DNA of 38,947 nt from Bacteroidales bacterium UBA1195. Its GTDB lineage: Bacteria > Bacteroidota > Bacteroidia > Bacteroidales > WCHB1-69. The DNA is taken from the NCBI GenBank assembly GCA_002309855.1, contig DBYD01000068.1, forward strand, positions 1 to 38,947, in the 5' to 3' direction. Positions 7,103 to 15,459 of this stretch are shown here, one piece after another. A program made the position numbers and the translations under genes. Each line of letters opens with the position of its first letter. Position 1 is the stretch's first letter. A model generated the notes under the pieces. That model was given only the letters and a program-made list of their open reading frames with translations. It made no database searches and was not told the origin of the DNA.

Positions 7103-8554
7103 CTAATCCAGCAGCCGGATGAATTCGAGAGTCAGGTCCCAGACCTCCTGCACGGTGCGGATGAGCAGCTTTTCGTCAGGAGAATGCACGCCGCGAAGCG
7201 TCGGACCGTATGAGATCATATCCATCTCCGGATATTTCTCCCCTATCAGGCCGCATTCCAGACCGGCATGGATAACCAGCACCTGCGGATCCTTCTTGAA
7301 GAGGTTCTGGTAGGCCTGCTTCATCAGCTTAAGCACCTTCGAATCTCCGTTGGGGCTCCATCCGGGATAGCCGTCGCCGAACTCCACCTCGGCACCCATC
7401 AGCTCGAATGCGGAGGCCACCATGTTGGCAGCGTCATCCTTCTTGCTCTCGATTGAGGAGCGCTGGCTGGTGACTATCTTTATCTGTTTGCCCACGGTTT
7501 TGACTGAGGCAAGGTTGGTTGAGGTCTCTACAAAGCCCTCTATATCCTGGTCCATGGCTAATACACCGTGCGGGCAGGCGTAGAGCGCCTGCACCAGATC
7601 GCATTGGGTATAGTTATCAATCACCTTTGCCGGCAGAGCCACAGGCTCGATTTCCACCTGCACGCCTGCATCGCTGTTCTTCAGCTCGTGTTTGACCGTC
7701 TTGCCGAAAGTATGTATGTAGTTTGTGAACTCATCCTCCAGGTGACTCTGCATCACCAGCACTGCGGAGGCTTCGCGGGCGATGGCGTTGTGCAGGTTGC
7801 CGCCGTCAATGTGCGCCAGTTCCGCGTCGTATGCGAATGTGGCCTCATGCAGGATACGTGTCAGTATCTTTATTGCGTTTCCACGCTTCTTGTTGATGTC
7901 GTCGCCGCTGTGTCCGCCCTGCAGCCCTTTCACCATCACGCGGAAGGCTTTGCTGTTCTTAGGCACATCCTCCTCCTCAAAATCGATGGTGATTTCGGTG
8001 TTTTTGCCGCCTGCGCAGCCGATGAAAAACTGCCCTTCGTCCTCCGAGTCGAGATTAAGCAGCATTTTGCCTTTCAGAAAGTCCTTCCCCAAAGCGTATG
8101 CTCCGGTAAGGCCGGTCTCTTCGTCCACGGTGAAGAGGCACTCGATCGGTCCGTGGGCGATATCCTTGCTCTCAAGGATGGCCAGTGCCATGGCAACGCC
8201 GATTCCATCGTCGGCGCCGAGGGTGGTGCCTTCAGCCTTCAGCCATTCGCCGTCAATGCGTGTGCGGATGGCATCGGTTTCAAAATTGAAATCCACATCG
8301 CTGTTCTTTTCGCAGACCATGTCCATGTGCGCCTGAAAAATGATGGGTGTGACCTGCTCCTTCCCCGGTGTGGCCGGTTTGCGGATGAGTACGTTGCCCG
8401 CTTCGTCCCTGAGGGTTTCCAGTCCGAGGCTTTTCCCGGTCTCCATCAGGTAGGCAATCATTTTGCCCTCTTTTTTGGAGGGGCGGGGAATCTGGTTGAT
8501 GGCATGGAAATATTTCCATACGCTGTTTGGCTGTAGGCTGGTGATGTCGTTCAT
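7103..8554 (-). CDS. pepD: Aminoacyl-histidine dipeptidase (peptidase M20C)
   Basis: A 483-residue cytosolic dipeptidase of the PepD/M20C family, which cleaves Xaa-His and other dipeptides. Metal-ligand motifs are visible: H76-M-D78 in QAHMDMV, D115/D116 in LGADDGIG, the E145-E146 pair in VDEETGL, and D169 in NLDSED. The lid domain contains GGHSGDDINKKRGNA, and a late histidine lies in LRGVHSPDEKL. The length matches the family. The gene starts 39 bp after the small barrel gene and abuts the phosphodiesterase gene. Confidence 0.96.
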   Translation of the reverse strand: MNDITSLQPNSVWKYFHAINQIPRPSKKEGKMIAYLMETGKSLGLETLRDEAGNVLIRKPATPGKEQVTPIIFQAHMDMVCEKNSDVDFNFETDAIRTRIDGEWLKAEGTTLGADDGIGVAMALAILESKDIAHGPIECLFTVDEETGLTGAYALGKDFLKGKMLLNLDSEDEGQFFIGCAGGKNTEITIDFEEEDVPKNSKAFRVMVKGLQGGHSGDDINKKRGNAIKILTRILHEATFAYDAELAHIDGGNLHNAIAREASAVLVMQSHLEDEFTNYIHTFGKTVKHELKNSDAGVQVEIEPVALPAKVIDNYTQCDLVQALYACPHGVLAMDQDIEGFVETSTNLASVKTVGKQIKIVTSQRSSIESKKDDAANMVASAFELMGAEVEFGDGYPGWSPNGDSKVLKLMKQAYQNLFKKDPQVLVIHAGLECGLIGEKYPEMDMISYGPTLRGVHSPDEKLLIRTVQEVWDLTLEFIRLLD

Positions 8555-8593
8555 GTTATTGAAGTTTAAAATGATTAATTGTCCTTTTTAATT

Positions 8594-9163
8594 TTATTTG
8601 AAGAAAAATCCGATTGAAATCCAAAGCTGGTCGTCGCTTTGGCTGGCGTCGCGTACAGGGCCGCTGAAGACGCGGCGGTAGGACAGGTTCACGTTAAGCC
8701 GCCCCCAGTCCGCGCCCGTACCGGCAACAAGGTCCAGATGATGGCGGTTCAGCTCCCTGCTGTCACGGTCAAGCCCCCAATCGTTGGGGGAGATGAAAAC
8801 ACTGCCGCGATATTCCAGGCCTGTCTCGATATTCCAGTTCCAGTCCTTGCGCGAAACAGGTTGGAAGCCGATGCGTAGCGGAATGCCTATATAGTCCTGT
8901 TTGAGGTCGCAGGTGGAGTCGCCGCGCGAGAAAGACTGGTTGGCCACGTGACAGTTCAGGCCGGTTGCTCCGTACAGCCGTCCTCCGAGACGGAACTGGG
9001 CGCCGAAGTCGTAGATGCTGTTCTGGCTGCCGGACAGCTCCTGGTTGCTGCATTGGTACACGCCGCCGTGCCATCCTATCTGAAGCCCCCAGCGGAAGGT
9101 CTGCTGCTGTGCCATGGCGGCCAGCGGAAGCATTGCGATAATTATAGTCAGGATTTTTTTCAT
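8594..9163 (-). CDS. Small outer-membrane beta-barrel protein
   Basis: A 189-residue protein with a clear signal peptide (MKKILTIIIAMLPLAAMAQ) followed by alternating hydrophobic strands and a C-terminal phenylalanine (WISIGFFFK), as in PorT/OmpW-like small barrels of Bacteroidota. No specific family is recognised. It sits 11 bp after folE and 39 bp before pepD, so it is co-transcribed with cytosolic enzymes; the reason is not evident. Confidence 0.75.
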   Translation of the reverse strand: MKKILTIIIAMLPLAAMAQQQTFRWGLQIGWHGGVYQCSNQELSGSQNSIYDFGAQFRLGGRLYGATGLNCHVANQSFSRGDSTCDLKQDYIGIPLRIGFQPVSRKDWNWNIETGLEYRGSVFISPNDWGLDRDSRELNRHHLDLVAGTGADWGRLNVNLSYRRVFSGPVRDASQSDDQLWISIGFFFK

Positions 9164-9174
9164 GTCATGCCTGT

Positions 9175-9786
9175 TTAGTGCAGGTGTGCGCCGATTATGC
9201 GCAAAAACTCCTGCCGTGTGTTGTACTGTTTTAAAAACGCTCCGGTAAAATCGGAAGTGGTTGTCACCGAATTCTGCTTCTGCACTCCCCGCATCGACAT
9301 GCAGAGGTGCTGCGCTTCAATGACCACTGCCACGCCTAAGGGATGAAGCGTCTCCTGAATGCACTCCTTGATCTGTGTGGTGAGCCGCTCCTGAATCTGC
9401 AGGCGGCGGGCAAAGGCCTCAACCACCCGTGGGATTTTGCTCAGCCCCACAATGGTGCCGTCAGGGATGTAGGCCACATGCGCCTTCCCGAAGAATGGGA
9501 CCAGATGGTGTTCGCAAAGTGAATATATCTCAATGTCCTTGACTACAATCATTTCCTTGTAGTCCTGCTTGAAGAGGGCAGATTTCAGTATCTCTTCCGG
9601 GTTGCAGTGGTATCCTTGGGTGAAAAACTGCATCGCCTTGGCCACCCGTTCGGGTGTTTTCAGCAGCCCTTCCCGTTCTGCATCCTCACCCAGAAGCGAC
9701 AGGATTTCCCGATAGTGCGCTGAGAGGCTGCGGGTGGTCTCTTCCGGATAGTTGTCCTGGCGGGAATAGCCTTCGTTGTTCTTCAT
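9175..9786 (-). CDS. folE: GTP cyclohydrolase I
   Basis: A 203-residue enzyme that converts GTP to 7,8-dihydroneopterin triphosphate, the first step of folate and pterin synthesis. The zinc ligands are in place: C91 and H94 in CEHHLVPF, and C162 in QHLCMSMRG. The family signature LLKTPERVAKAM is at 41-52, and SKIPRVVEAFARRLQIQERLT marks the core. The N-terminal 20 residues are a non-conserved polar tail. The gene follows the MBL-fold gene by 26 bp in the operon led by the MerR regulator. Confidence 0.97.
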   Translation of the reverse strand: MKNNEGYSRQDNYPEETTRSLSAHYREILSLLGEDAEREGLLKTPERVAKAMQFFTQGYHCNPEEILKSALFKQDYKEMIVVKDIEIYSLCEHHLVPFFGKAHVAYIPDGTIVGLSKIPRVVEAFARRLQIQERLTTQIKECIQETLHPLGVAVVIEAQHLCMSMRGVQKQNSVTTTSDFTGAFLKQYNTRQEFLRIIGAHLH

Positions 9787-9812
9787 ATTATAAGTTGTTG
9801 GTTCTATTTAAA

Positions 9813-10454
9813 TTAAAATGAAAAATAGGGGTTATACTGCCGTTCCGCGCCAAGCGTGGTCTCTGCACCGTGGCCGCAAAGCACGCGCGTTTCCGGTGGA
9901 AGTGGTGCCAGCACTGTGCGCAGGCTTTGGAGCAGTTCTCGCTGCGAGCCGCCAGGCAGGTCGGTGCGTCCCACGCTGCCCTGAAACAGTGTGTCGCCGC
10001 TGAAGAGCAGCTGTTCCGCCACCGCGTGGTAGCAGACGCATCCTTGGGCATGCCCCGGTGTGTGCAGCACCTGCAGTGTGATTTCGCCGAAATGGATTTC
10101 ATCCCCATGGGTCAGGAACTGATCTATCGGCGGGTAGTTGCGTTCCGGAAAGCCGAACAATCCGCTATAGGCATTGGCGCGCCGGTAGTCGCCGGTACAG
10201 TCCGGATGGGCCGCAAGCACCGCTTCCGGAAAATTTCTCTTCGCCCATTCGCAGCCCTGTATGTGGTCGGCATGCGCGTGGGTCAGCAGCAGGTAGCGGA
10301 TTTTGAGGCCGCCCTCTTCCACCGCCTGACGCAGCTGCCTCTCCTCCGAGACGTCGCTGCATCCGGGGTCGATGATGGCTGCATCCCCGTTGTCATCGGC
10401 AATCAGATATGTGTTTACAAAGATTTGGTTAAATACAAAACAATGTATGTTCAT
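9813..10454 (-). CDS. MBL-fold metallo-hydrolase, glyoxalase II-like
   Basis: A 213-residue cytosolic hydrolase of the metallo-beta-lactamase fold. The dinuclear metal motif THAHADH is at 58-64, and HTPGHAQG, FSGDTLF and LCGHGAET supply the remaining ligands. It lacks the C-terminal substrate domain of true glyoxalase II, as is usual for the YcbL/GloB-like group. It starts one base after the MerR gene stop (TGA A ATG), so the two are translationally close. Confidence 0.92.
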   Translation of the reverse strand: MNIHCFVFNQIFVNTYLIADDNGDAAIIDPGCSDVSEERQLRQAVEEGGLKIRYLLLTHAHADHIQGCEWAKRNFPEAVLAAHPDCTGDYRRANAYSGLFGFPERNYPPIDQFLTHGDEIHFGEITLQVLHTPGHAQGCVCYHAVAEQLLFSGDTLFQGSVGRTDLPGGSQRELLQSLRTVLAPLPPETRVLCGHGAETTLGAERQYNPYFSF

Positions 10455-10455
10455 T

Positions 10456-10791
10456 TCAGAGGCTGGCTTTGATTTCGGTCAGGAAATGCCTGATCTTACA
10501 GAGTGAATTGTATATTTCGCGGTTTTTCTCCACCGTCTCAGGCTTGTTGCGCAGAAGTTCCTTCGCGCTTTGCAGGGTGTGTCCGCGCTCCTTGACAAGG
10601 TAATATATTTGCTGGAATGTCCCTATGTCCTCCTTGGTGAAGAAGCGGGTACCCTTCTTGTTCTTGAATGGTTTGAAGGTGTCAAACTCATGTTCCCAAA
10701 AGCGGATCAGTGAAGGATTCACCCCGAACATGTCGGCCACTTCACCTATGCGGTAGAACATTTTCTCCGGATTTTCATCAATAAAGGGCAT
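10456..10791 (-). CDS. MerR-family transcriptional regulator
   Basis: A 111-residue regulator. The ATG at 10791 is chosen because the MerR helix-turn-helix begins just after it (KMFYRIGEVADMFGVNPSLIRFWEHEF) with the wing KKGTRFFTKEDI; the upstream in-frame extension is low-complexity and not conserved in character. The second half forms the dimerisation helix (LVKERGHTLQSAKELLRNK). No effector-binding domain or metal-binding cysteine pattern is present. It heads the operon with the MBL hydrolase and folE. Its targets cannot be read from the sequence. Confidence 0.92.
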   Translation of the reverse strand: MPFIDENPEKMFYRIGEVADMFGVNPSLIRFWEHEFDTFKPFKNKKGTRFFTKEDIGTFQQIYYLVKERGHTLQSAKELLRNKPETVEKNREIYNSLCKIRHFLTEIKASL

Positions 10792-10860
10792 TCTATAAAA
10801 ATATATATATATGATTATAAATATTATACGATTAAATATCCAACCATGTGAAACAAAAGA

Positions 10861-10868
10861 CAAAGATA
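10861..10868 (-). promoter_or_regulatory. Candidate -7 element (TATCTTTG) of the merR-folE operon
   Basis: On the minus strand this reads TATCTTTG, about 70 nt before the MerR ATG at 10791. The leader between is very AT-rich. No convincing -33 element was found. Confidence 0.5.
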
Positions 10869-10960
10869 ATAAAAAAAAAGATTGCTTCGTCCGCTTCCGG
10901 CACTGGAGAGTGTGAAAAAAATTTATCTGCAGACGATGCTTTTCATATTCCGATTTCATG

Positions 10961-10968
10961 TATATTTG
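10961..10968 (+). promoter_or_regulatory. Candidate -7 element (TATATTTG)
   Basis: TATATTTG fits TAnnTTTG and lies 36 nt upstream of the ATG at 11005. Together with 10861-10868 it makes this a divergent promoter region. Confidence 0.5.
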
Positions 10969-11004
10969 CAATTATTAAAAAAATAAAATTATTTTAGGTA
11001 AAAT

Positions 11005-11694
11005 ATGTATTATCAGTTTATTAGGAAAATCGGAAAATCACTGTTCCCTGGCTTTCTGCTTTTGGCGTTGCTGATTTCCGTCACAGACGCGGAGGCGCAG
11101 AACAACCGCCGTAAGCAGAAGAACAATTTTTCCAAATCGGGGAAGAGCCTGGCGGTGATGCGCCACGGAATGACACTTGGCGTTGGCGCCAGCCTTATGG
11201 ATGTGACACCGATGGTCGGTCTTGGCTATTCCTGCAGCCAGTATTACGGCATCGGCAACCGCTTTATGCAGCAGAGCATAATGTACCAGATCGGGCTTGG
11301 TGATGACATGATCCACAACGTGGTGGGCACATTCCACTGCTCCTTTGTCGGCACTTGGGACATGAGCCCCTGCATTTACGGTCTGGCGGCCCATTTCGCC
11401 ATGGCTCCGGACAAGTATTCTGAAACCAATATGGGAAATCTCTACCTGCGTCCGGAGTTCGGCCTGTATTTCCCGACAAAATACAGGAAACGTACGCGGG
11501 AGAAGCTTCCGATAACCGGTTCGCTGACCTACGGCTACAATTTCGGGCTTTTCATGACCCGTACTGAAATGGAGAGCTATCGGGAAAAATACGGCATCAC
11601 CAGCGATGCCGATTTGCCATGGACAAGTGTGAACCATCACATGATCACCTTTAGGATAAATTTCAATTTTGCAAATATAAGGGAGTTCCAGTAA
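11005..11694 (+). CDS. Predicted outer-membrane barrel protein
   Basis: A 229-residue protein with an N-terminal signal peptide (hydrophobic FPGFLLLALLISVTDA, cleavage near EAQ) and a basic linker (RRKQKNNFSK). The rest is a series of amphipathic strands with many Gly and Tyr residues, ending in TFRINFNFANIREFQ, consistent with a small beta-barrel. No named family is recognised. It precedes sppA by 22 bp and is probably in the same transcript. Confidence 0.7.
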   Translation: MYYQFIRKIGKSLFPGFLLLALLISVTDAEAQNNRRKQKNNFSKSGKSLAVMRHGMTLGVGASLMDVTPMVGLGYSCSQYYGIGNRFMQQSIMYQIGLGDDMIHNVVGTFHCSFVGTWDMSPCIYGLAAHFAMAPDKYSETNMGNLYLRPEFGLYFPTKYRKRTREKLPITGSLTYGYNFGLFMTRTEMESYREKYGITSDADLPWTSVNHHMITFRINFNFANIREFQ

Positions 11695-11716
11695 CAGACC
11701 TTTAAAGACCGTCAAG

Positions 11717-13471
11717 ATGAAAGGTTTTTTCAAAATCATGCTGGCCACCATGGCAGGGATGCTGCTGCTGGGGGTGTTGATGTTTGTGCTGCTGTTGGTG
11801 GTGGGTTTCGCCTCCATGTCCGGTTCCACGCCTGTGAAGCCGAACAGTGTCCTTGTGCTGGATGTCAGGAATTCGGAGGTGCAGGAGCGTGTCTCCGGAG
11901 ACAATCCATACCAGATGTTTGCCTCTGACCGGGGACTTAACTATATAGGTCTGAACGATTGGGATGCAGTGCTTAAAAATGCTGCTGATGATCAGAATAT
12001 AAAGGGCGTTTCGCTTGAGTTGGGGCAGATTTCCGCAAGTCCCGCCACTTTGGAGGCGATGCGCGATGCTCTTCTGCGTTTCAAGGAGAGCGGCAAGTTT
12101 GTATTTGCCTATGGCATTTCCATGAACCAGAGCGACTACTATCTGGCCACAGCTGCCGACTCCATCTTCATGCACCCGATGGGGTCGCTGATGTTCAACG
12201 GGCTTTCCGCACAGGTGATGTTCTACAAGGAATTGCTGGACAAACTTGATGTGGATGTTCAGGTGGTGCGCCACGGCACGTTCAAGAGTGCGGTGGAACC
12301 TTTCATGTCCCGTAAAATGAGTGAGGCCAACCGACTACAGGTGAATGAATACCTGCAGTCCGTGTGGGGTGTTTACTGCAGTGACATTGCAAAAGCCCGT
12401 AGGATTGATGAGAAATCAGTCCGTGTGGTGGCAGACAATCTGATGTTGTTTGACAATCCCCATGCGGCTCTCTCCACCCGTTTCGTGGACGGGCTGGCCT
12501 ACGATGACTTGTACCGTAGCCTGTTGAAAACTAGGGCGTATGCGCGTGATACCGCCAAGGTGTGCGAGGTGGCCTATTCCGATTATCTGCAGAACCTGCA
12601 TTCGTCCGTTTCCGCTCCATACAAGGTGGCGGTGGTGTATGCCACCGGTACTGTGGTTGACGGTGAGGGAGGCTCGGATGAAATCGGCTCCGGTATGCTG
12701 GAAACCCTCCGTAAGCTGCGAAACGAAAAATCGGTCAAGGCGGTGGTGCTCCGTATCAATTCAGGCGGAGGTAGCGGCCTGATGTCCGAGCAGATATGGC
12801 GTGAGGTGACACTGCTCAAAAAGGATCGTCCAGTAATTGTCTCTATGGGCGACTATGCCGCTTCGGGCGGATATTATATTGCCTGCGCAGCTGACCGCAT
12901 CGTTGCGGAACCTACTACCATCACTGGCTCCATCGGTGTTTTTTGGCTTGTTCCCAGCCTTGGCCGCACGCTTTCCCGCAAACTGGGCATTGATGTGGAG
13001 ACAGTGAACACAAACTCATCTTCCGACTGGCTGAACGGGATGCGTACAATGACGGAATCCGAGTCTGAAATAGTCCAGCAGTCAGTTGACCGTTTCTATG
13101 ACACCTTTGTGCGCCGTGTCGCTGACGGTCGCCGGCTTGGTGTCCGTTATGTGGATGAAATAGCCCAGGGGCGTGTATGGACAGGAAAACAGGCGTTGGG
13201 CAAAGGTCTGGTGGATACGCTTGGCGGCTTGGATTTGGCCATACGCATTGCCGCTGAGCAGGCCAAACTCTCCAAATATGCCGTTTTGGAACGACCCGTT
13301 ATGGAGAACTTTTTCAGCAGGATGCTGACAGCATTGTCCGGAGCGCGTATTGTCCGGAACAGCCGTAATGCGGTGCCTGCGGCGTTCGCACCATATTGCG
13401 AGCTTGAGAGGAGTCTGCGCGGCCGTAGCGGAGTGCAGGCCATGCTTCCATATCAGATCATGATACGATAA
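11717..13471 (+). CDS. sppA: Signal peptide peptidase SppA, 67-kDa type (protease IV)
   Basis: A 584-residue membrane-anchored serine peptidase that degrades cleaved signal peptides on the periplasmic side. One N-terminal membrane helix spans about 5-31. The protein has two tandem S49 domains, as in E. coli SppA. The Lys-Ser dyad is recognisable: K190 in RHGTFKSAVEPF of the first domain and S383 in YAASGGYYIAC of the second. These correspond to K209 and S409 of the E. coli enzyme. GTVVDGEGGSDEIGS and TITGSIGVFWLVPSL are further family motifs. It is followed by a membrane-anchored protein only 3 bp away. Confidence 0.96.
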   Translation: MKGFFKIMLATMAGMLLLGVLMFVLLLVVGFASMSGSTPVKPNSVLVLDVRNSEVQERVSGDNPYQMFASDRGLNYIGLNDWDAVLKNAADDQNIKGVSLELGQISASPATLEAMRDALLRFKESGKFVFAYGISMNQSDYYLATAADSIFMHPMGSLMFNGLSAQVMFYKELLDKLDVDVQVVRHGTFKSAVEPFMSRKMSEANRLQVNEYLQSVWGVYCSDIAKARRIDEKSVRVVADNLMLFDNPHAALSTRFVDGLAYDDLYRSLLKTRAYARDTAKVCEVAYSDYLQNLHSSVSAPYKVAVVYATGTVVDGEGGSDEIGSGMLETLRKLRNEKSVKAVVLRINSGGGSGLMSEQIWREVTLLKKDRPVIVSMGDYAASGGYYIACAADRIVAEPTTITGSIGVFWLVPSLGRTLSRKLGIDVETVNTNSSSDWLNGMRTMTESESEIVQQSVDRFYDTFVRRVADGRRLGVRYVDEIAQGRVWTGKQALGKGLVDTLGGLDLAIRIAAEQAKLSKYAVLERPVMENFFSRMLTALSGARIVRNSRNAVPAAFAPYCELERSLRGRSGVQAMLPYQIMIR

Positions 13472-13474
13472 GCC

Positions 13475-14050
13475 ATGTGGACACGGCGTAAAAAGCAGAA
13501 CCTCTTTTATCTCTTTCTGGGTGTGCTGGTAGGTGTTGCCGCAAGCTGTGCGGTTGTGTCTTTCCAAGTTATAAAGCGTTTTACCAGGGAGAATATCGCC
13601 CGGTGGCATGAGATGCGCGGACGCGACACAGTACAGGTGGTCACTTACCGCCCAATGCCGGTGGCACGTGCCGAAGCGGCACAGGCACCGGTGACAGCCG
13701 ATTCACTTTCAATGCCGGATTCGCTTCCGGCAGAAGGGGAGGAGATTGTGTTGTCGGATGTTTGCATCGCTTCGGTGCAACTTTCTGTGCCGTTGCTTGG
13801 AACCGATTCCTCTGTAACTGGCCAGCAGTCCCTGCTGGTGGAGCAGTGGGAGAATCCGATGCATTTTCAGGGATACCGTTGGGACGGGCAGCAGCTGCTG
13901 GTGTATGGGATTAATCTGGACGAATTGGATCTGTCATACAGGGATGGCCGGTTGTTTTTGCGCTGCCGCGGACAGGAGCTGGCACTGAAGGAGAGCACCG
14001 CGTTCGTGCGTTTCCCCGCCGCGTTCCTGCATCCGCTTCATGAGGAATAG
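13475..14050 (+). CDS. Membrane-anchored hypothetical protein
   Basis: A 191-residue protein. Residues 1-9 are basic (WTRRKKQN) and 10-32 form one membrane helix, giving an N-in topology with about 155 residues outside. The outer part is acidic and proline-rich at 55-90, then compact. I do not recognise a family. Its start is 3 bp after the sppA stop, so it is translated from the same message and may act with SppA at the inner membrane; that is inference from position only. Confidence 0.72.
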   Translation: MWTRRKKQNLFYLFLGVLVGVAASCAVVSFQVIKRFTRENIARWHEMRGRDTVQVVTYRPMPVARAEAAQAPVTADSLSMPDSLPAEGEEIVLSDVCIASVQLSVPLLGTDSSVTGQQSLLVEQWENPMHFQGYRWDGQQLLVYGINLDELDLSYRDGRLFLRCRGQELALKESTAFVRFPAAFLHPLHEE

Positions 14051-14099
14051 ATACCTTTATGTTACCGTTACTTAAAAAAAACAACAATCTGTGAAAGTG

Positions 14100-14137
14100 T
14101 TTTTTCACATCTTCACACCTTCACATCTTAACATTTT
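14100..14137. repeat. TTCACATCTTCACACC-type short iteration
   Basis: Downstream of the membrane-anchored gene, the motif CACATCTTCAC is iterated (cacatc-ttcacacc-ttcacatc-ttaac). Preceding bases 14090-14096 and 14103-14109 can form a 7-bp stem. Similar wording occurs at 1741-1803. It may be a dispersed intergenic repeat; no function can be read from it. Confidence 0.4.
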
Positions 14138-14218
14138 CATAACTTATCCCGCCGCCGCTTTATTGCCCATGCGTTGAAAAAAAAGTGCGGAACATTCCAT
14201 CTGTATCCCTATTTCATG

Positions 14219-14226
14219 TATTTTTG
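14219..14226 (+). promoter_or_regulatory. Candidate -7 element (TATTTTTG)
   Basis: TATTTTTG fits TAnnTTTG and lies 74 nt upstream of the ATG at 14301 of the DUF2807 lipoprotein gene. Confidence 0.45.
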
Positions 14227-14300
14227 CCATCTGTTGAAATTGACTTTACTATTAAACTAAAAACCGATGACCCAATGGTTTATAACTGTGGACGGATATT

Positions 14301-15083
14301 ATGAGGAGATATTTTGCTGCATTTGCATTACTTGTTCCGATGCTTTTCTGCGGATGTGAAAAGGATGCAGGGGAGCCTGTTACCATGAATTACAATATTG
14401 AAGGCACTTACACGGAATTACAGGTGGAGGATGCGTTTGATGTCACCGTAAGTGACATGGCGAATCAAATTTCAGTCACGGCAGGCGATAAAATTATTGC
14501 AAGAGTTGTGGTTGAGAAGGATGGCGACAAGCTGGTTATCCGCCTAAAGCCTATGACCAACACGCGCGGTTCCGCCCTGAAGGTGGTGCTGCCATACAAT
14601 CCTGACTTGAAGAAGGTTGAGCTCTCCGGCGCATCCGATTTCCGCTCGCCCTTCCCTTTGAAGGGGAAAAAGGCGGAGGTGGAGCTTTCGGGTGCCTCCG
14701 ACTACTATGGCGACATTGAGGCCGATGACATTGAGCTGGACTTGTCGGGCGGTTCAAACTTCAGGGGCTTCGTGAAAGGTTCCAATCTTGACGTTGAGTT
14801 GAGCGGTGCCTCCGATGCGGAGCTGGAGGGCCAGGTTACAACCCTTAAACTGGATTTGTCGGGTGCCAGCAGCATCATCCGAAAGGTGGTGGGGAAAAGA
14901 TACGCCCTTTCCTGCGACCGTTGCGAAGGCTCCATGTCGGGTTCAAGCGATGCGTTCATCCACTGCGATATCAGCATCAAGGCCAGCCTTTCCGGTGCCA
15001 GCGACCTGCACTATACCGGCAACGCTGCCACTGCAGGATGCAGCACCTCCGGCGGCTCAAATGTCATCCATGACGTGCTGTGA
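14301..15083 (+). CDS. Head-GIN domain (DUF2807) lipoprotein
   Basis: A 260-residue lipoprotein with the likely lipidated Cys19 (PMLFCGCEKD). From about residue 35 it follows the DUF2807 pattern (FDVTVSD... VVVEKDGDKLVIRLKP). It then shows a run of short repeats built on LSGASD/LSGGSN at about 110-260, each a turn of a predicted right-handed beta-helix. The family is common in Bacteroidota and is described as a putative adhesin, though its role is not proven. The gene has its own promoter-like element and is monocistronic. Its TGA (15081-15083) lies three bases before the left repeat of the 15087-16862 cassette. Confidence 0.88.
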   Translation: MRRYFAAFALLVPMLFCGCEKDAGEPVTMNYNIEGTYTELQVEDAFDVTVSDMANQISVTAGDKIIARVVVEKDGDKLVIRLKPMTNTRGSALKVVLPYNPDLKKVELSGASDFRSPFPLKGKKAEVELSGASDYYGDIEADDIELDLSGGSNFRGFVKGSNLDVELSGASDAELEGQVTTLKLDLSGASSIIRKVVGKRYALSCDRCEGSMSGSSDAFIHCDISIKASLSGASDLHYTGNAATAGCSTSGGSNVIHDVL

Positions 15084-15086
15084 GGC

Positions 15087-15132
15087 AACGCGCCAAATTG
15101 CACAACGGTACAACTAATGCGTTGTGATAAAG
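15087..15132. repeat. Left outer repeat of the ATPase cassette
   Basis: A 46-nt sequence that is a direct repeat of 16816-16862: 41 identical positions, five substitutions and one single-base gap. It starts with one diverged copy of the 23-bp-array unit (15090-15107) and carries a 7-bp inverted repeat, CACAACG at 15101-15107 and CGTTGTG at 15120-15126, around a 12-nt loop. Confidence 0.85.
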
Positions 15133-15187
15133 ATGGTTGCTGTTGCTTGCTAATTGTTAAATGCTTTGATTTGAATGCCGATATTAT

Positions 15188-15301
15188 CAAAATGACAAGC
15201 AAAGGTAAAAGCAGTATACTGTCATTTTGTTACAAAAAAAAATATTTTTTACCGTCATTTTATTACAATAAAATCTATTTTTCACCGTCATTTTATTACG
15301 A
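15188..15301. repeat. 33-bp-period array (GTCATTTT units) plus inverted copy
   Basis: GTCATTTT recurs at 15221, 15254 and 15287, exactly 33 bp apart. The flanking bases are also conserved (CCGTCATTTTATTAC in the second and third units). An inverted copy, CAAAATGAC, lies at 15188-15196. The middle unit forms the palindrome ATTTTATTACAATAAAAT (15257-15274). The sequence differs from the 23-bp array that follows. No gene uses this array directly; it is 159 bp upstream of the ATPase start. Confidence 0.85.
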
Positions 15302-15350
15302 CATGTCGGTCTTTAATACCCTCCCATCCTTTCAGACAAATCTTTCCCCG

Positions 15351-15414
15351 ATGCCAAATTATACAACGAAATTGCGCCAAATTATACAATAAAAATACGC
15401 CAAATTATACAATA
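15351..15414. repeat. Upstream 23-bp-period array, three units
   Basis: Three units with the core GCCAAATTATACAA begin at 15351, 15374 and 15397, exactly 23 bp apart. The variable parts between cores are about 5-7 bp. The array lies 45 bp before the ATPase ATG and matches the three-unit array downstream of the gene (16773-16836). The units are in the same orientation on both sides. Confidence 0.92.
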
Positions 15415-15459
15415 AAGCGTATGACTCGTCGTTATTCGATTAAAAATATTTGAATTGTA

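Noticed and set aside
7568..8536. 322-codon plus-strand open frame opposite pepD
   Set aside because: The minus strand encodes PepD with all metal-binding motifs; the opposite frame is a shadow.
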